Origin: JBNJGB01 sp051747385
GTDB lineage: Bacteria > Myxococcota_A > UBA9042 > PHBI01 > JACKFB01
Direction of reading: 5' to 3'
Assembly: GCA_051747385.1 (NCBI GenBank)
Contig: JBNJGB010000029.1
Coordinates: forward strand, 1-64,000
DNA: 64,000 bases
The position numbers and the translations under genes are program-made. Positions 29,301 to 36,605 of the stretch are shown piece after piece. Every line of letters begins with the position of its first letter. Within the stretch, counting starts at the first letter, position 1. A model generated the notes under the pieces. It did not search any database. It was not told where the DNA came from and saw nothing but the letters and a program-made list of their open reading frames with translations.

Positions 29301-30962
29301 ATGAAGGCTCCCCGTCGCTCCGCCTCCCTCCAGCGCCTCCTCTGCGCCGCGGCCGCGGTGTCGCTGGCGCTGGTCGGCTGCCGCTCGAAGTCCCCGGACC
29401 CGCGCTCCGCGAAGCCGGCCCAGGCGGCGGAGATCTCCGGGTACGTGCCCGGCGCCGCGACCGGCGAGGCGACGCTGCTGCTCATGGCCGACATCCGGGG
29501 CGTCCTGAAGCCCTGCGGCTGCACGGTGGCGCTGCAGAAGGGCGGCTTCGACCGCCTGGCGGCCTTCGTCGAGGGACAACGGAGGCGCTTCGCGGACGCG
29601 GACCTGCTCCACGCCGGCCCGCTCTTCTACGAGGAGCCGGAGGTGGAGCCGCAGAAGGTGGCGCAGCGGAAGCGGCAGGCCGAGGTGGCCGCCGGGCTGC
29701 TCTCCGAGGTGGGTGTGGACGTGGCCGGGGCCTCGGCCGTGGACCTCGGGGCGGCCCGGGCGCGCTATCCGGGGCTCGTGGAGCGCGCCGACCTGAAGCT
29801 CACCGCCGCCAACCTGGAGCCCGCCCCGAGGCTTGGGGAGGGCCTCGTGGAGCCGTGGGTCGTCCGCGAGGTCGGGGGCCTCCGCGTGGGCGTCTTCGCC
29901 CTGGCGTCCCCGCGCCACGCCGGCGAGGTGGGGGGCGGGGTGACCATCGGCGAGCCGAGGGAGGCGGCGCGGCGCGCGGTGGGCGCCCTGGAGAGCCGCA
30001 CGGACGTCGTGGTCCTGCTGAGCGGCCTCGGCCTGCGGGAGACCAAGCGCCTGGCGCGCGCGGTCGACGGCATCCACTTCATCGTCGCGGGCGGCCTCGG
30101 GGAGCATCCGGTGACGAGCGACGTGGCCGAGGAGGTCGGCGGCGCGCGCGTGATGCAGTTCCACCGTGAGGGGCGGTACGTGGGGCGGCTCACGATCCGC
30201 ATGGTGGACGGACAGACGGACTTCGTGGACGCCAGCGCCCCGAGCGAGGAGGAGCTGGAGGCGCTGGAGGCCCGCATCGCTCGCCTGGAGGAGTCCCTGG
30301 AGGAGTGGTCGGAGACCCGCCCCGACGACGATCGGGCCGTGCGATCGGCGCGCCACCACCTCGCGAGCCTGGAGGCCGAGTTGGAGCGCCTGTCCGGCGA
30401 GGACGTCGCGGTCCCCGAGGATCGCAGCAGCTTCTCGTTCAGGCAGACCCCTCTGAACTGGGACCTCCCGCAGGACGCGGACGTCCTGGCCGTCATGGAA
30501 GCCTTCGACGAAGAGCTGAAGCGCATCAACCTGGCCCACGTGGGGAGCCTGCCGGAGCCCGAGGAGGGAGAGGCGGTCTACGTCGGCGTGGACGAGTGCC
30601 TGGGCTGTCACGGAGAGGCGAAGGCGTTCTGGGACGACGACCGCCACCACGAGGCGTGGGCGACCCTGGAGGAGGACGGCAAGACCTTCGACGCGGAGTG
30701 CGTCCACTGCCACGTCACCGGCTACGGGGAGCCGGGCGGCTCCATCCTGGGCAAGACCGCGGGCCTCCAGAACGTGCAGTGCGAGGCGTGCCACGGCCCC
30801 GGCTCGCTCCACGTGGAGAGCGGAGGCGACACCGACAGCCTCGTCGAGCCCACGGCGGCCCGCTGCGCGACGTGCCACAACGAGCACCACTCGCCGGGCT
30901 TCGACTTCGACCGCTACCGGACGAGGCTGCTCGTCCCCGGGCACGGCAGGCCGCTCGAGTAG
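29301..30962 (+). CDS. Four-heme c-type cytochrome lipoprotein with metallophosphatase-like N-terminal domain
   Basis: The 553-residue protein is exported as a lipoprotein (lipobox ALVGC). Residues about 50-330 resemble the 5'-nucleotidase/metallophosphatase fold, including the MADIRGVLKPCGC motif typical of a bacterial UshA-like group in which the usual metal ligands are altered. A coiled-coil linker (about 320-375) leads to a cytochrome domain with four CxxCH heme sites: CLGCH, CVHCH, CEACH and CATCH. Such fusions are thought to act in periplasmic electron transfer, but the partner is unknown. It is monocistronic, divergent from the HEAT-repeat lipoprotein. Confidence 0.82.
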   Translation: MKAPRRSASLQRLLCAAAAVSLALVGCRSKSPDPRSAKPAQAAEISGYVPGAATGEATLLLMADIRGVLKPCGCTVALQKGGFDRLAAFVEGQRRRFADADLLHAGPLFYEEPEVEPQKVAQRKRQAEVAAGLLSEVGVDVAGASAVDLGAARARYPGLVERADLKLTAANLEPAPRLGEGLVEPWVVREVGGLRVGVFALASPRHAGEVGGGVTIGEPREAARRAVGALESRTDVVVLLSGLGLRETKRLARAVDGIHFIVAGGLGEHPVTSDVAEEVGGARVMQFHREGRYVGRLTIRMVDGQTDFVDASAPSEEELEALEARIARLEESLEEWSETRPDDDRAVRSARHHLASLEAELERLSGEDVAVPEDRSSFSFRQTPLNWDLPQDADVLAVMEAFDEELKRINLAHVGSLPEPEEGEAVYVGVDECLGCHGEAKAFWDDDRHHEAWATLEEDGKTFDAECVHCHVTGYGEPGGSILGKTAGLQNVQCEACHGPGSLHVESGGDTDSLVEPTAARCATCHNEHHSPGFDFDRYRTRLLVPGHGRPLE

Positions 30963-31117
30963 CCCGGGATTCTCACGAGGCGCCGAGCGAAGCGCCGGGA
31001 GACGCGGGCGAATCCCAAGCGGCAACCGGCGGATGGTGAGAAGGCCGGGCCAGGGTCGGACGACCGCCGGGAGGGCCGCCGCACCCATGGTCGACCGCGC
31101 AGGCGGCTGACCGCGCA

Positions 31118-31222
31118 CGCGGCGAAAACCCGCCTGAACTCGGGCGGGCGCGACTTCGTGCGCAACGAAACCGCCCGAACGCGTCATACAGGTGGGTGGG
31201 TGGGGGTGGGTCCACCCGCGGT
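31118..31222 (+). repeat. Dispersed G-run element, copy 1 (predicted G-quadruplex)
   Basis: The right end, at 31194-31217, is a G-run block (GGGTGGGTGGGGGTGGG) followed by TCCACCC. The identical 24 bases recur on the minus strand at 49550-49573, and about 80 bases to the left also align with the second copy at roughly 70 percent identity by eye. Four G-runs of three or more separated by single T residues are ideal for a parallel G-quadruplex. Both copies sit between converging genes. The rest of the 30963-31349 gap shows no gene. Confidence 0.75.
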
Positions 31223-31253
31223 CTCCACGGTCGCGGCGGTCCGCCTTCGTCCC

Positions 31254-31343
31254 CCGCGGTCCACGCGGTTTCGGGGGCGCCCTCATCTCGCCGCACTTGG
31301 TGCACTGGACGGGGCCGCGGTCCACGCGGTTTCGGGGGCGCCC
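31254..31343. repeat. Direct repeat of 29 bp, spaced 61 bp
   Basis: A 29-base stretch starting CCGCGGTCCACGCGGTTTCG occurs at about 31254 and again at about 31315, just after the G-run element and before the end of the hydrolase gene. Confidence 0.6.
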
Positions 31344-31349
31344 CCTCGC

Positions 31350-32459
31350 CTACCAGTCGCTCCGCCCGCGCGCGGCGACGCAGTCGTCTCGCAGCATGCC
31401 CAGGCTGCCGCCGTGGTGGAGGACGTGGAACCGCTCGTCGTCCAGCCCGTGGTCGTGGATGAGGTCGCCCAGGACCTCCGGGCCAGCGGACAGCGGCTCG
31501 TCGCTCAGGTCGTAGGTGCCCCAGTGCATCCCCACGAAGTGGGTGGCGTCCAGGTCCATCCAGGCCCGAAGCGAATCCTCCGGGGACATGTGCTGCTCGG
31601 AGAGGAACCACTCCGGCTCGTAGGCGCCCAGGGGCAGGCAGGCCACGTCCACGCCGCCGAAGACCCGGCCGATGGCCTCGAAGCCCCCGAAGTAGCCGGT
31701 GTCACCGGAGTGATAGACCGTCCGCGAGCCCTCGATGACCCAGCCGCCCCACAGGGCGCGGTTGCGGTCCACGAGGTGTCGGTGGTGCCAGTGCTGCGCC
31801 GGCACGAGCGTGAAGGACACGTCGCGCACGTCGAAGTGCTGCCACCACTCCAGCTCGACCACGCGGCGCACGTTGCCCGGCAGGTGCCGTCGTAGCCCCC
31901 GCGGCAGCGCCACGAGCACGTCGGGACCGAAGCGGCTCACCACCCGACGGATGGATCGCCCGCACATGTGGTCCCGGTGGCCGTGGGTGATGAGGATGAC
32001 GTCCGGGCGCGGCATCCGCTCCGGGATCACCGGCGCGCGGGCGACGCGCGGGATGCCTCCGGCGCGGCCGAAGATGGGGTCGATGAGGATGCGGACGCCG
32101 TCGACCTCCACCAGGAAGGAGGCGTGCCCGATCCACATCAGCCGGGTCTTCTTCGGGAGGGCGTGGAAGCCTTCCAGGGGGCGCTCGGCGCGGGGCGGGA
32201 CTGGCTCGCCGCGCTTCCGCTCCCGGTGCGGGTTCCGCTTCGACTTCCAGCGCACCACGTCCCGGAGCTTGGGATCCGGGGTGGTGCCCCATGGATTGCG
32301 ATAGCGGCCATCGCGACGGTGGACGCGGAAGAACTGCGCGTGGCCCGTCCGAAGGTGATCGGGAATGGGACGGAGTCGGAGACTTGGGGTGTCGAGGCGA
32401 TGTCGTCTCATCGTCTCGTACCTAACATGGGCATCCCCTGGGTCCTTCCGACCGGTCAC
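31350..32459 (-). CDS. Metallo-beta-lactamase-fold hydrolase (NAPE-PLD/UlaG-like)
   Basis: The 369-residue protein has the HxHxDH metal motif in ILITHGHRDHM, further ligands in VPAQHWHHR, YHSGDTGYF and GMHWGT, and an N-terminal region (RNPWGTTPDP) typical of the N-acylphosphatidylethanolamine phospholipase D-like branch. A zinc-dependent hydrolase of phospholipid or sugar-lactone type is expected; the substrate cannot be read from sequence. The GTG at 32459 overlaps the small AHAS subunit stop by 4 bases, putting it third in the ilv operon; an ATG at 32411 is an alternative start. Its link with amino-acid synthesis is unclear. Confidence 0.82.
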   Translation of the reverse strand: MTGRKDPGDAHVRYETMRRHRLDTPSLRLRPIPDHLRTGHAQFFRVHRRDGRYRNPWGTTPDPKLRDVVRWKSKRNPHRERKRGEPVPPRAERPLEGFHALPKKTRLMWIGHASFLVEVDGVRILIDPIFGRAGGIPRVARAPVIPERMPRPDVILITHGHRDHMCGRSIRRVVSRFGPDVLVALPRGLRRHLPGNVRRVVELEWWQHFDVRDVSFTLVPAQHWHHRHLVDRNRALWGGWVIEGSRTVYHSGDTGYFGGFEAIGRVFGGVDVACLPLGAYEPEWFLSEQHMSPEDSLRAWMDLDATHFVGMHWGTYDLSDEPLSAGPEVLGDLIHDHGLDDERFHVLHHGGSLGMLRDDCVAARGRSDW

Positions 32460-32746
32460 CCGGTGGCCGAAACCCCGATGCGGGCGATCGGGGCTGCGGG
32501 CCCGTCCGCGGCGACGGCGTCCGCGAACGTCACCTGCTCGACGTCGAAGAGGCGCTCGATCTGGCGGGCCAGGAGGTCGCTCGGGCGCTCGCCCTGCACC
32601 GTGAGGTGCACGTCGATCCAGCGCCCACAGGCCGTGGCGGCCGCGTTGAGGTCGACGGGCTCGAAGCCCCGCCGGCCGACGAGCCCGAGCATGCGGACGA
32701 GGGCACCCTCGGCGCGCTTGAGTCGGACGTTGTAGGTCGTGGTCAT
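32456..32746 (-). CDS. ilvM: Acetohydroxyacid synthase small (ACT) subunit, IlvM-like
   Basis: The 96-residue protein is a single ACT-like domain (TYNVRLKRAEGALVRMLGLVGRRGFEPVD), matching the short IlvM subunit of E. coli AHAS II rather than the longer IlvN/IlvH. It follows the catalytic subunit in an ATGA overlap, which settles both identity and start. It should stimulate the catalytic subunit and may carry valine feedback. A longer open frame upstream is a shadow of the catalytic gene. Confidence 0.85.
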   Translation of the reverse strand: MTTTYNVRLKRAEGALVRMLGLVGRRGFEPVDLNAAATACGRWIDVHLTVQGERPSDLLARQIERLFDVEQVTFADAVAADGPAAPIARIGVSATG

Positions 32747-34434
32747 CGTGCGGCTCCTTCGAGCATGGTGGCGTTGTCGGCGCCCGGCGGCACCAGGGGC
32801 CAGACGTTGGCTTCGCGATCGATGAGAACGTGGGCGAGGAAGGGGCCGTCCGTGTCGAGCATCGCGCGGACGACGTCCTCCTCCTGCCCGGCCCGTGTGG
32901 CCCGCATCCCGGGGATGCCGAAGCACTTCGCGAGCTGGACGAAGTCGGGATTGTCGGACAGGTCGATCTCGCTCTCGCGCCCGTCGAAGAACAGGTCCTG
33001 CCACTGCCGCACCAGGCCGAGGGCCTGGTTGTCGAGGATCAGGATCTTCACGGGGATGTCGTAGCGGCGGACCGTCGCGAGCTCCTGGACGTTCATCATG
33101 AACGAGCCGTCGCCCGCCACGTTGATGACGCGCGCGTCGGGGCAGGCCGTGGCGGCTCCCATCGCCGCCGGCAGGCCGAAGCCCATGGTCCCGAGCCCGC
33201 CGCTGGACAGGTGCTCGCTCGGGTGGCGGTGGCGCCAGTGCTGGGCCACCCACATCTGGTGCTGGCCCACGTCGCAGGAGACGATGGTGCGCTCGTCGGA
33301 CGCCTCGGAGAGGGCCTTCAGGAGACGCGGAGCGTAGATCCCCGAGCCCGGCGCGTCGTACGGCCAGGCCGTCGTCTCCTTGCGGAACAGGCAGAGGCTA
33401 CGCCACGGGCCGATCTCCACCGGCACCGACAGCGCGCGGAGGGCGGCCCGGATGTCGCCCACGACGGGGGCGTCGGGAGGGCGGAGCTTTCCGACCTCGG
33501 CCGGGTCGATGTCCAGGTGGATGACCTTCGCGCCGGGCGCGAACTCCGCGAGCTTGCCCGTCGCCCGGTCGTCGAAGCGCACACCCACGGCGACGAGGAG
33601 ATCCGCGCCCTGGATGGCGGTGTTCGCCGCTTTGCTCCCGTGCATGCCGAGCATGCCCAGGAAGCACTCGTGGTCGGTGGGCAGCACGCCGAGGCCCTTC
33701 AGCGTCGTCACGGTGGGCATGCCCGTGGCCTCGACGAAGCCCCGGAGCTCTTCGACGGCGCCCGCCATGCCGACGCCGCCGCCGGCGTAGAGCACCGGCT
33801 GCTCGCTGGCGCGGAGCAGGTCCAGGGCCTGGCGGACCTGGAGGTCCGAGGGGGGCGGTGGGGCGGGATCGGACGTGATCGCCGTGAGCGTCGGCTCCGA
33901 CGCCACGCCCGTCGCCACGTCCTTGGGCAGGTCCACGAGGACCGGGCCCGGGCGGCCGCTGCGCGCGATGTGGAAGGCCTCCTGGAGGACGCCGGGGAGG
34001 TCCTCGGTCCGCCGGACCAGGAAGCTGTGCTTCACCACCGGCATGGTCATCCCGAAGATGTCCACCTCCTGGAAGGCGTCCGTTCCGAGCATGCCGCTCG
34101 CCACCTGGCCCGTGACCGCCACGAGGGGTACGGAGTCCGCGAAGGCGTCCGCGATGCCCGTGACCAGGTTCGTCGCGCCCGGCCCCGAGGTGGCCATGCA
34201 GACGCCCACGCCGCCCGTCGACCGGGCGTAGCCGACCGCCGCGAGGGCCGCGCCCTGCTCGTGACGTACGAGCACGTGACGGATGGGCGAGTCCAGCAGG
34301 GCGTCGTAGACGGGCATGATCGCCCCGCCGGGGTAGCCGAAGACCACGTCGACGCCCTCGCGCTCGAGGGCCCTCACGAGGTGGGTCGCGCCGTTCATCT
34401 CACGTCCTTCGTCGGGCGTCATCGCGTCCTCCAT
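32743..34434 (-). CDS. ilvB: Acetohydroxyacid (acetolactate) synthase large subunit
   Basis: The 563-residue thiamine-diphosphate enzyme condenses pyruvate with pyruvate or 2-oxobutyrate, the first common step of valine, leucine and isoleucine synthesis. Motifs: VVFGYPGGAIMPVYD, catalytic Glu in VRHEQGAALAAVGYARSTG, SGPGATNLVTGIADA, the FAD-binding middle domain, and the TDP motif NVAGDGSFMMN with ILDNQ. Partnered with the short ACT subunit it resembles the IlvG-IlvM enzyme. Three Met codons fall in the first 13 residues, so the exact start is uncertain. Its leader contains two putative attenuators (34472-34804). Confidence 0.95.
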   Translation of the reverse strand: MEDAMTPDEGREMNGATHLVRALEREGVDVVFGYPGGAIMPVYDALLDSPIRHVLVRHEQGAALAAVGYARSTGGVGVCMATSGPGATNLVTGIADAFADSVPLVAVTGQVASGMLGTDAFQEVDIFGMTMPVVKHSFLVRRTEDLPGVLQEAFHIARSGRPGPVLVDLPKDVATGVASEPTLTAITSDPAPPPPSDLQVRQALDLLRASEQPVLYAGGGVGMAGAVEELRGFVEATGMPTVTTLKGLGVLPTDHECFLGMLGMHGSKAANTAIQGADLLVAVGVRFDDRATGKLAEFAPGAKVIHLDIDPAEVGKLRPPDAPVVGDIRAALRALSVPVEIGPWRSLCLFRKETTAWPYDAPGSGIYAPRLLKALSEASDERTIVSCDVGQHQMWVAQHWRHRHPSEHLSSGGLGTMGFGLPAAMGAATACPDARVINVAGDGSFMMNVQELATVRRYDIPVKILILDNQALGLVRQWQDLFFDGRESEIDLSDNPDFVQLAKCFGIPGMRATRAGQEEDVVRAMLDTDGPFLAHVLIDREANVWPLVPPGADNATMLEGAAR

Positions 34435-34471
34435 GGGTCCCTCCCTCTTCGGGCGGGAGCCCCGGAAACTG

Positions 34472-34504
34472 AAAAACCCCGCGGCCTCGTCCGAGGTGCG
34501 GGGT
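34472..34504 (-). terminator. Attenuator terminator 2 of the ilv operon
   Basis: Minus-strand hairpin with outer arms ACCCCGC (34504-34498) and GCGGGGT (34482-34476) and additional inner pairing CCTCGG/CGAGG, followed by a T run (34476-34472). Its 5' arm overlaps 34491-34502, which is perfectly complementary over 12 bases to 34543-34554 inside leader peptide 2, giving the alternative antiterminator pairing expected of transcription attenuation. It lies about 40 bases before the AHAS gene. Confidence 0.85.
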
Positions 34505-34530
34505 CTCCCGGGTCGTCGCTTCGCGCTTCC

Positions 34531-34617
34531 TCAGGGGGTTGGCCCGCACCTCGGCATCCCGATCCCGATAATCAGGATCGCTAGTACCAGGATGGCGATG
34601 GTGAGGAGCGGGCTCAT
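34531..34617 (-). CDS. Ilv leader peptide 2, rich in Ile, Leu and Val
   Basis: The 28-codon frame reads MSPLLTIAILVLAILIIGIG and then eight more residues before TGA. Residues 4-19 contain six Ile, five Leu and one Val. Ribosome stalling on these codons when charged branched-chain tRNAs are scarce would leave 34543-34554 free to pair with 34491-34502 and so prevent terminator 2. This is the classical ilvL-type layout. A GGAAG 14 bases upstream is a modest ribosome site. The peptide itself is not expected to have another function. Confidence 0.82.
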   Translation of the reverse strand: MSPLLTIAILVLAILIIGIGMPRCGPTP

Positions 34618-34649
34618 GTCTCGGTGTCTTCCGGTGGGCTTCAGATACG

Positions 34650-34677
34650 AAAAAACCCGCGCCGGGTAGCGCGGGTT
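34650..34677 (-). terminator. Attenuator terminator 1 of the ilv operon
   Basis: Minus-strand hairpin with 9-base arms AACCCGCGC (34677-34669) and GCGCGGGTT (34662-34654) around a 6-base loop, followed by six T (34655-34650). It is a strong intrinsic terminator placed after leader peptide 1 and before leader peptide 2. Bases 34664-34674 can instead pair over 11 positions (one G-U) with 34709-34719, within the end of leader peptide 1, forming an antiterminator. Confidence 0.85.
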
Positions 34678-34702
34678 CGGGTGTTCGATGCCTGAACGGA
34701 CC

Positions 34703-34768
34703 CTATCGCCGCGCCACCCCCTGCGGGGTAATCGGTAGGACGATGGCGATGGGGTTCCCGGTCAGCAC
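34703..34768 (-). CDS. Putative ilv leader peptide 1
   Basis: A 21-codon frame begins at GTG 7 bases after the minus-10 box and reads LTGNPIAIVLPITPQGVARR after the initiator, with three Ile, two Leu and two Val among its 21 codons. It ends in TAG directly before the segment that can pair with terminator 1. The GTG coincides with the predicted transcription start, so translation would be leaderless. It is less extreme in composition than leader 2, so a regulatory role is inference from its position and from the competing hairpins. Confidence 0.6.
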   Translation of the reverse strand: MLTGNPIAIVLPITPQGVARR

Positions 34769-34775
34769 GACAAGG

Positions 34776-34804
34776 AGCCTAACGACGCCCCATGCTCGTG
34801 GCAA
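34776..34804 (-). promoter_or_regulatory. Promoter of the ilv operon
   Basis: On the minus strand TTGCCA (34804-34799), a 17-base spacer and TAGGCT (34781-34776) lie 20 bases after the trmL stop. The transcript would run through leader 1, terminator 1, leader 2 and terminator 2 before reaching the AHAS large-subunit gene. Confidence 0.65.
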
Positions 34805-34823
34805 GCAGCGGGTTCACTTTTTT

Positions 34824-35315
34824 TCATCCGCCCGTGTCGAAGGGGAAGCCCCGCCGCCGGAAGGCCTCGTAGAGCACCACGGCCACGGCGTTGGAGAGGT
34901 TCAGGCTGCGCACGTACGGCGCCACCGGGATGCGATAGCTCCGAGCCCGCTCGGCCTCGAGCACCTCGTCCGGCAGGCCGTCGGCCTCCCGGCCGAAGAC
35001 GAACCAGGCCTCCTCGGGCGGGTCGAACTCCGTGTACAGGCGCTCCGCGTGCGTGGAATAGAAGGCCACGGCCTCCGGTGGCGCGTCCGCCAGGCACTCC
35101 TCGAGGGTGGCGTGCCGCTCCAGGCGCACGTGGGGCCAGTAGTCCAGCCCGGCGCGCTTCAGGTAGCGATCCTCGAGGGAGAAGCCCAGCTCTCCCACCA
35201 GGTGCAGCGTGGCCCCCGTGCCCGCGGTCAGCCGGGAGATGTTCCCGGTGTTCTGCGGGATCTGGGGCGTGACCAGGACGACGTGGAGCACGGAAGCGCC
35301 GGTGGCCTCAGGCAC
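34824..35315 (-). CDS. trmL: tRNA (cytidine/uridine-2'-O-)-methyltransferase TrmL
   Basis: The 163-residue SPOUT enzyme 2'-O-methylates the wobble nucleotide of leucine tRNAs using S-adenosylmethionine. Motifs: LVTPQIPQNTGNISRL at the N-terminus, WFVFGREADGLPDEVL (motif 2) and YRIPVAPYVRSLNLSNAVAVVLYEAFRR (the knotted SAM site, motif 3). Family alignment would place the start at the GTG at 35291; the GTG at 35315 overlaps the ParA gene stop by 8 bases and is kept here. It is interesting that it sits beside an operon governed by leucine/isoleucine decoding. Confidence 0.93.
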   Translation of the reverse strand: MPEATGASVLHVVLVTPQIPQNTGNISRLTAGTGATLHLVGELGFSLEDRYLKRAGLDYWPHVRLERHATLEECLADAPPEAVAFYSTHAERLYTEFDPPEEAWFVFGREADGLPDEVLEAERARSYRIPVAPYVRSLNLSNAVAVVLYEAFRRRGFPFDTGG

Positions 35316-36390
35316 CGAGCGTAAAGGTCGGCGCCGCCTGGGCAGGGGCCTGGCTCGGCTTGCCCTTCACCAGCCGCTCCACGGCGCCCACCAGCCGGGC
35401 GTAGTCCGTGGCGCCGGCGCTGTTGGGGGCGTACTCGAAGATCGACTGCTGCTTCGAGGGCGCCTCCTTCAGCTTCGTGTTGATGCGGATGGGCTCCAGG
35501 ACCTTGTCCTTGAAATACCGCTTCAGGGTCCGCATCACCTCGTGGCTGATGCGGTTCCGGACGTCGTAGAACGTCGGCAGCACGCCCATGACCGTGATGG
35601 GGTGCCGGAGCTGCTCCTGGACGGAGCGGAGGGTCCTGAGGATCTGCTTCACGCCCACCAGCGACAGGTAGTCGCAGGCCACCGGGATGAGCACGTAGTC
35701 GGCGAAGTACAGGGCGTTCTGGTTGAGCAGGCTCAGGCTCGGCCCGCAGTCCAGGATGACGTAGTCGTAGTCCCCCACCTCGCGGAAACGGCTGTGGAGC
35801 GTCTTGTGAGGCTCCTGCACGTGGGCCAGGTGGACCTCGACCTTCGCCAGGAGGCTGTCGGAGGGCAGCAGGTCCAGGTTCTCCCGGACGTTCAGGATGG
35901 CCTGCTCCGGGCCCGCGTTGTCCACCATGACGTGGTAGAGGTTCCGACTGCCCTCGTTGCCCAGGCAGACGCCCACGTTGCCCTGGGAGTCCATGTCGAT
36001 GATGAGGACCTTGTGGCCCTCGTTGGCGAGGCCGTGCGCCAGGCTCACGGTGGTCGTGGTCTTGCCCGTGCCGCCCTTCTGGTTCATGACCGCGATCTTG
36101 TGGGCTCCGCGCCGCTGCCGGACCTCCTCGCGGACGGGCTTGTCGCGACACTCCAGGCTGCAGTAGAAGCGCTGGGCCCCGCCCACGAACGCCTGCTGGT
36201 AGGCGTACTTCAGGTCGAAGGACCGGTCGCACACCGAGCAGGTCTTCCGGGCTTGCGCGAACAGGGCCTGCTCGTGGCAGGCCTGGGAGCAGTAGTGGAC
36301 GTCGCCGGCTGACGTGGCCTGCCGCTGGTAGCTGAACCGGACCGTGAACTCGGTTCCGCAGACCGAGCAGCGGGCGTCTTGCGCAGTCAT
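35308..36390 (-). CDS. ParA/MinD-family ATPase with two N-terminal zinc fingers
   Basis: The 360-residue protein opens with two similar Cys-rich modules (CSVCGTEF...CSQACH, about residues 8-42, and CSVCDRSF...CSLEC, about 51-83), each with four Cys suited to a zinc ion. Then comes a ParA ATPase: deviant Walker A KGGTGKTTTTVSLA, Walker A' IDMDSQGN, Walker B YVILDCGPS. ParA proteins position DNA or protein cargo. No parB or parS-like site is adjacent, so it is an orphan and may place a protein cluster rather than a chromosome. The ATG at 36390 has a GGGAGGAG ribosome site and is preferred to a start 9 codons upstream. Confidence 0.85.
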   Translation of the reverse strand: MTAQDARCSVCGTEFTVRFSYQRQATSAGDVHYCSQACHEQALFAQARKTCSVCDRSFDLKYAYQQAFVGGAQRFYCSLECRDKPVREEVRQRRGAHKIAVMNQKGGTGKTTTTVSLAHGLANEGHKVLIIDMDSQGNVGVCLGNEGSRNLYHVMVDNAGPEQAILNVRENLDLLPSDSLLAKVEVHLAHVQEPHKTLHSRFREVGDYDYVILDCGPSLSLLNQNALYFADYVLIPVACDYLSLVGVKQILRTLRSVQEQLRHPITVMGVLPTFYDVRNRISHEVMRTLKRYFKDKVLEPIRINTKLKEAPSKQQSIFEYAPNSAGATDYARLVGAVERLVKGKPSQAPAQAAPTFTLGA

Positions 36391-36444
36391 GTGCTCCTCC
36401 CGTCGAGCCGGGGCCACCCCAGGAGGCGGATGCCGAGGCTCGAT

Positions 36445-36496
36445 GCCATATATGGCGATGGCGCGATCATGCCCCCACGGACCCCTGGCTTGTCAA
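36445..36496 (-). promoter_or_regulatory. Promoter region of the ParA gene with 12-bp palindrome
   Basis: TTGACA (minus, 36496-36491) is followed after 19 bases by CATGAT (36471-36466). Downstream, a perfect palindrome GCCATATATGGC lies at 36445-36456, before the ATG at 36390. Its position after the start site suits an operator, perhaps for autoregulation. The upstream part of the gap (36536-36556) holds a GTGGTCGTGG repeat. Confidence 0.4.
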
Positions 36497-36605
36497 TGTG
36501 AAAGCCCGGGGCGTGTGCCGCCTGTGCCACCGACGTGGTCGTGGTCGTGGACGACCGGTGCCCCGGCAGAGAGGCAGGTGGGAAGGCCGTCGCCCCGGAG
36601 GGGGC

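Noticed and set aside
34650..34677. Simple terminator of trmL
   Set aside because: The hairpin lies about 150 bases past the trmL stop and downstream of a good promoter, and it has a competing antiterminator pairing inside a leader frame. Attenuation explains it better, though it might also stop read-through from trmL.
35308..36390. Complete parABS chromosome partition locus
   Set aside because: No parB homologue or 16-bp parS-like palindrome (TGTTTCACGTGAAACA type) was seen nearby.
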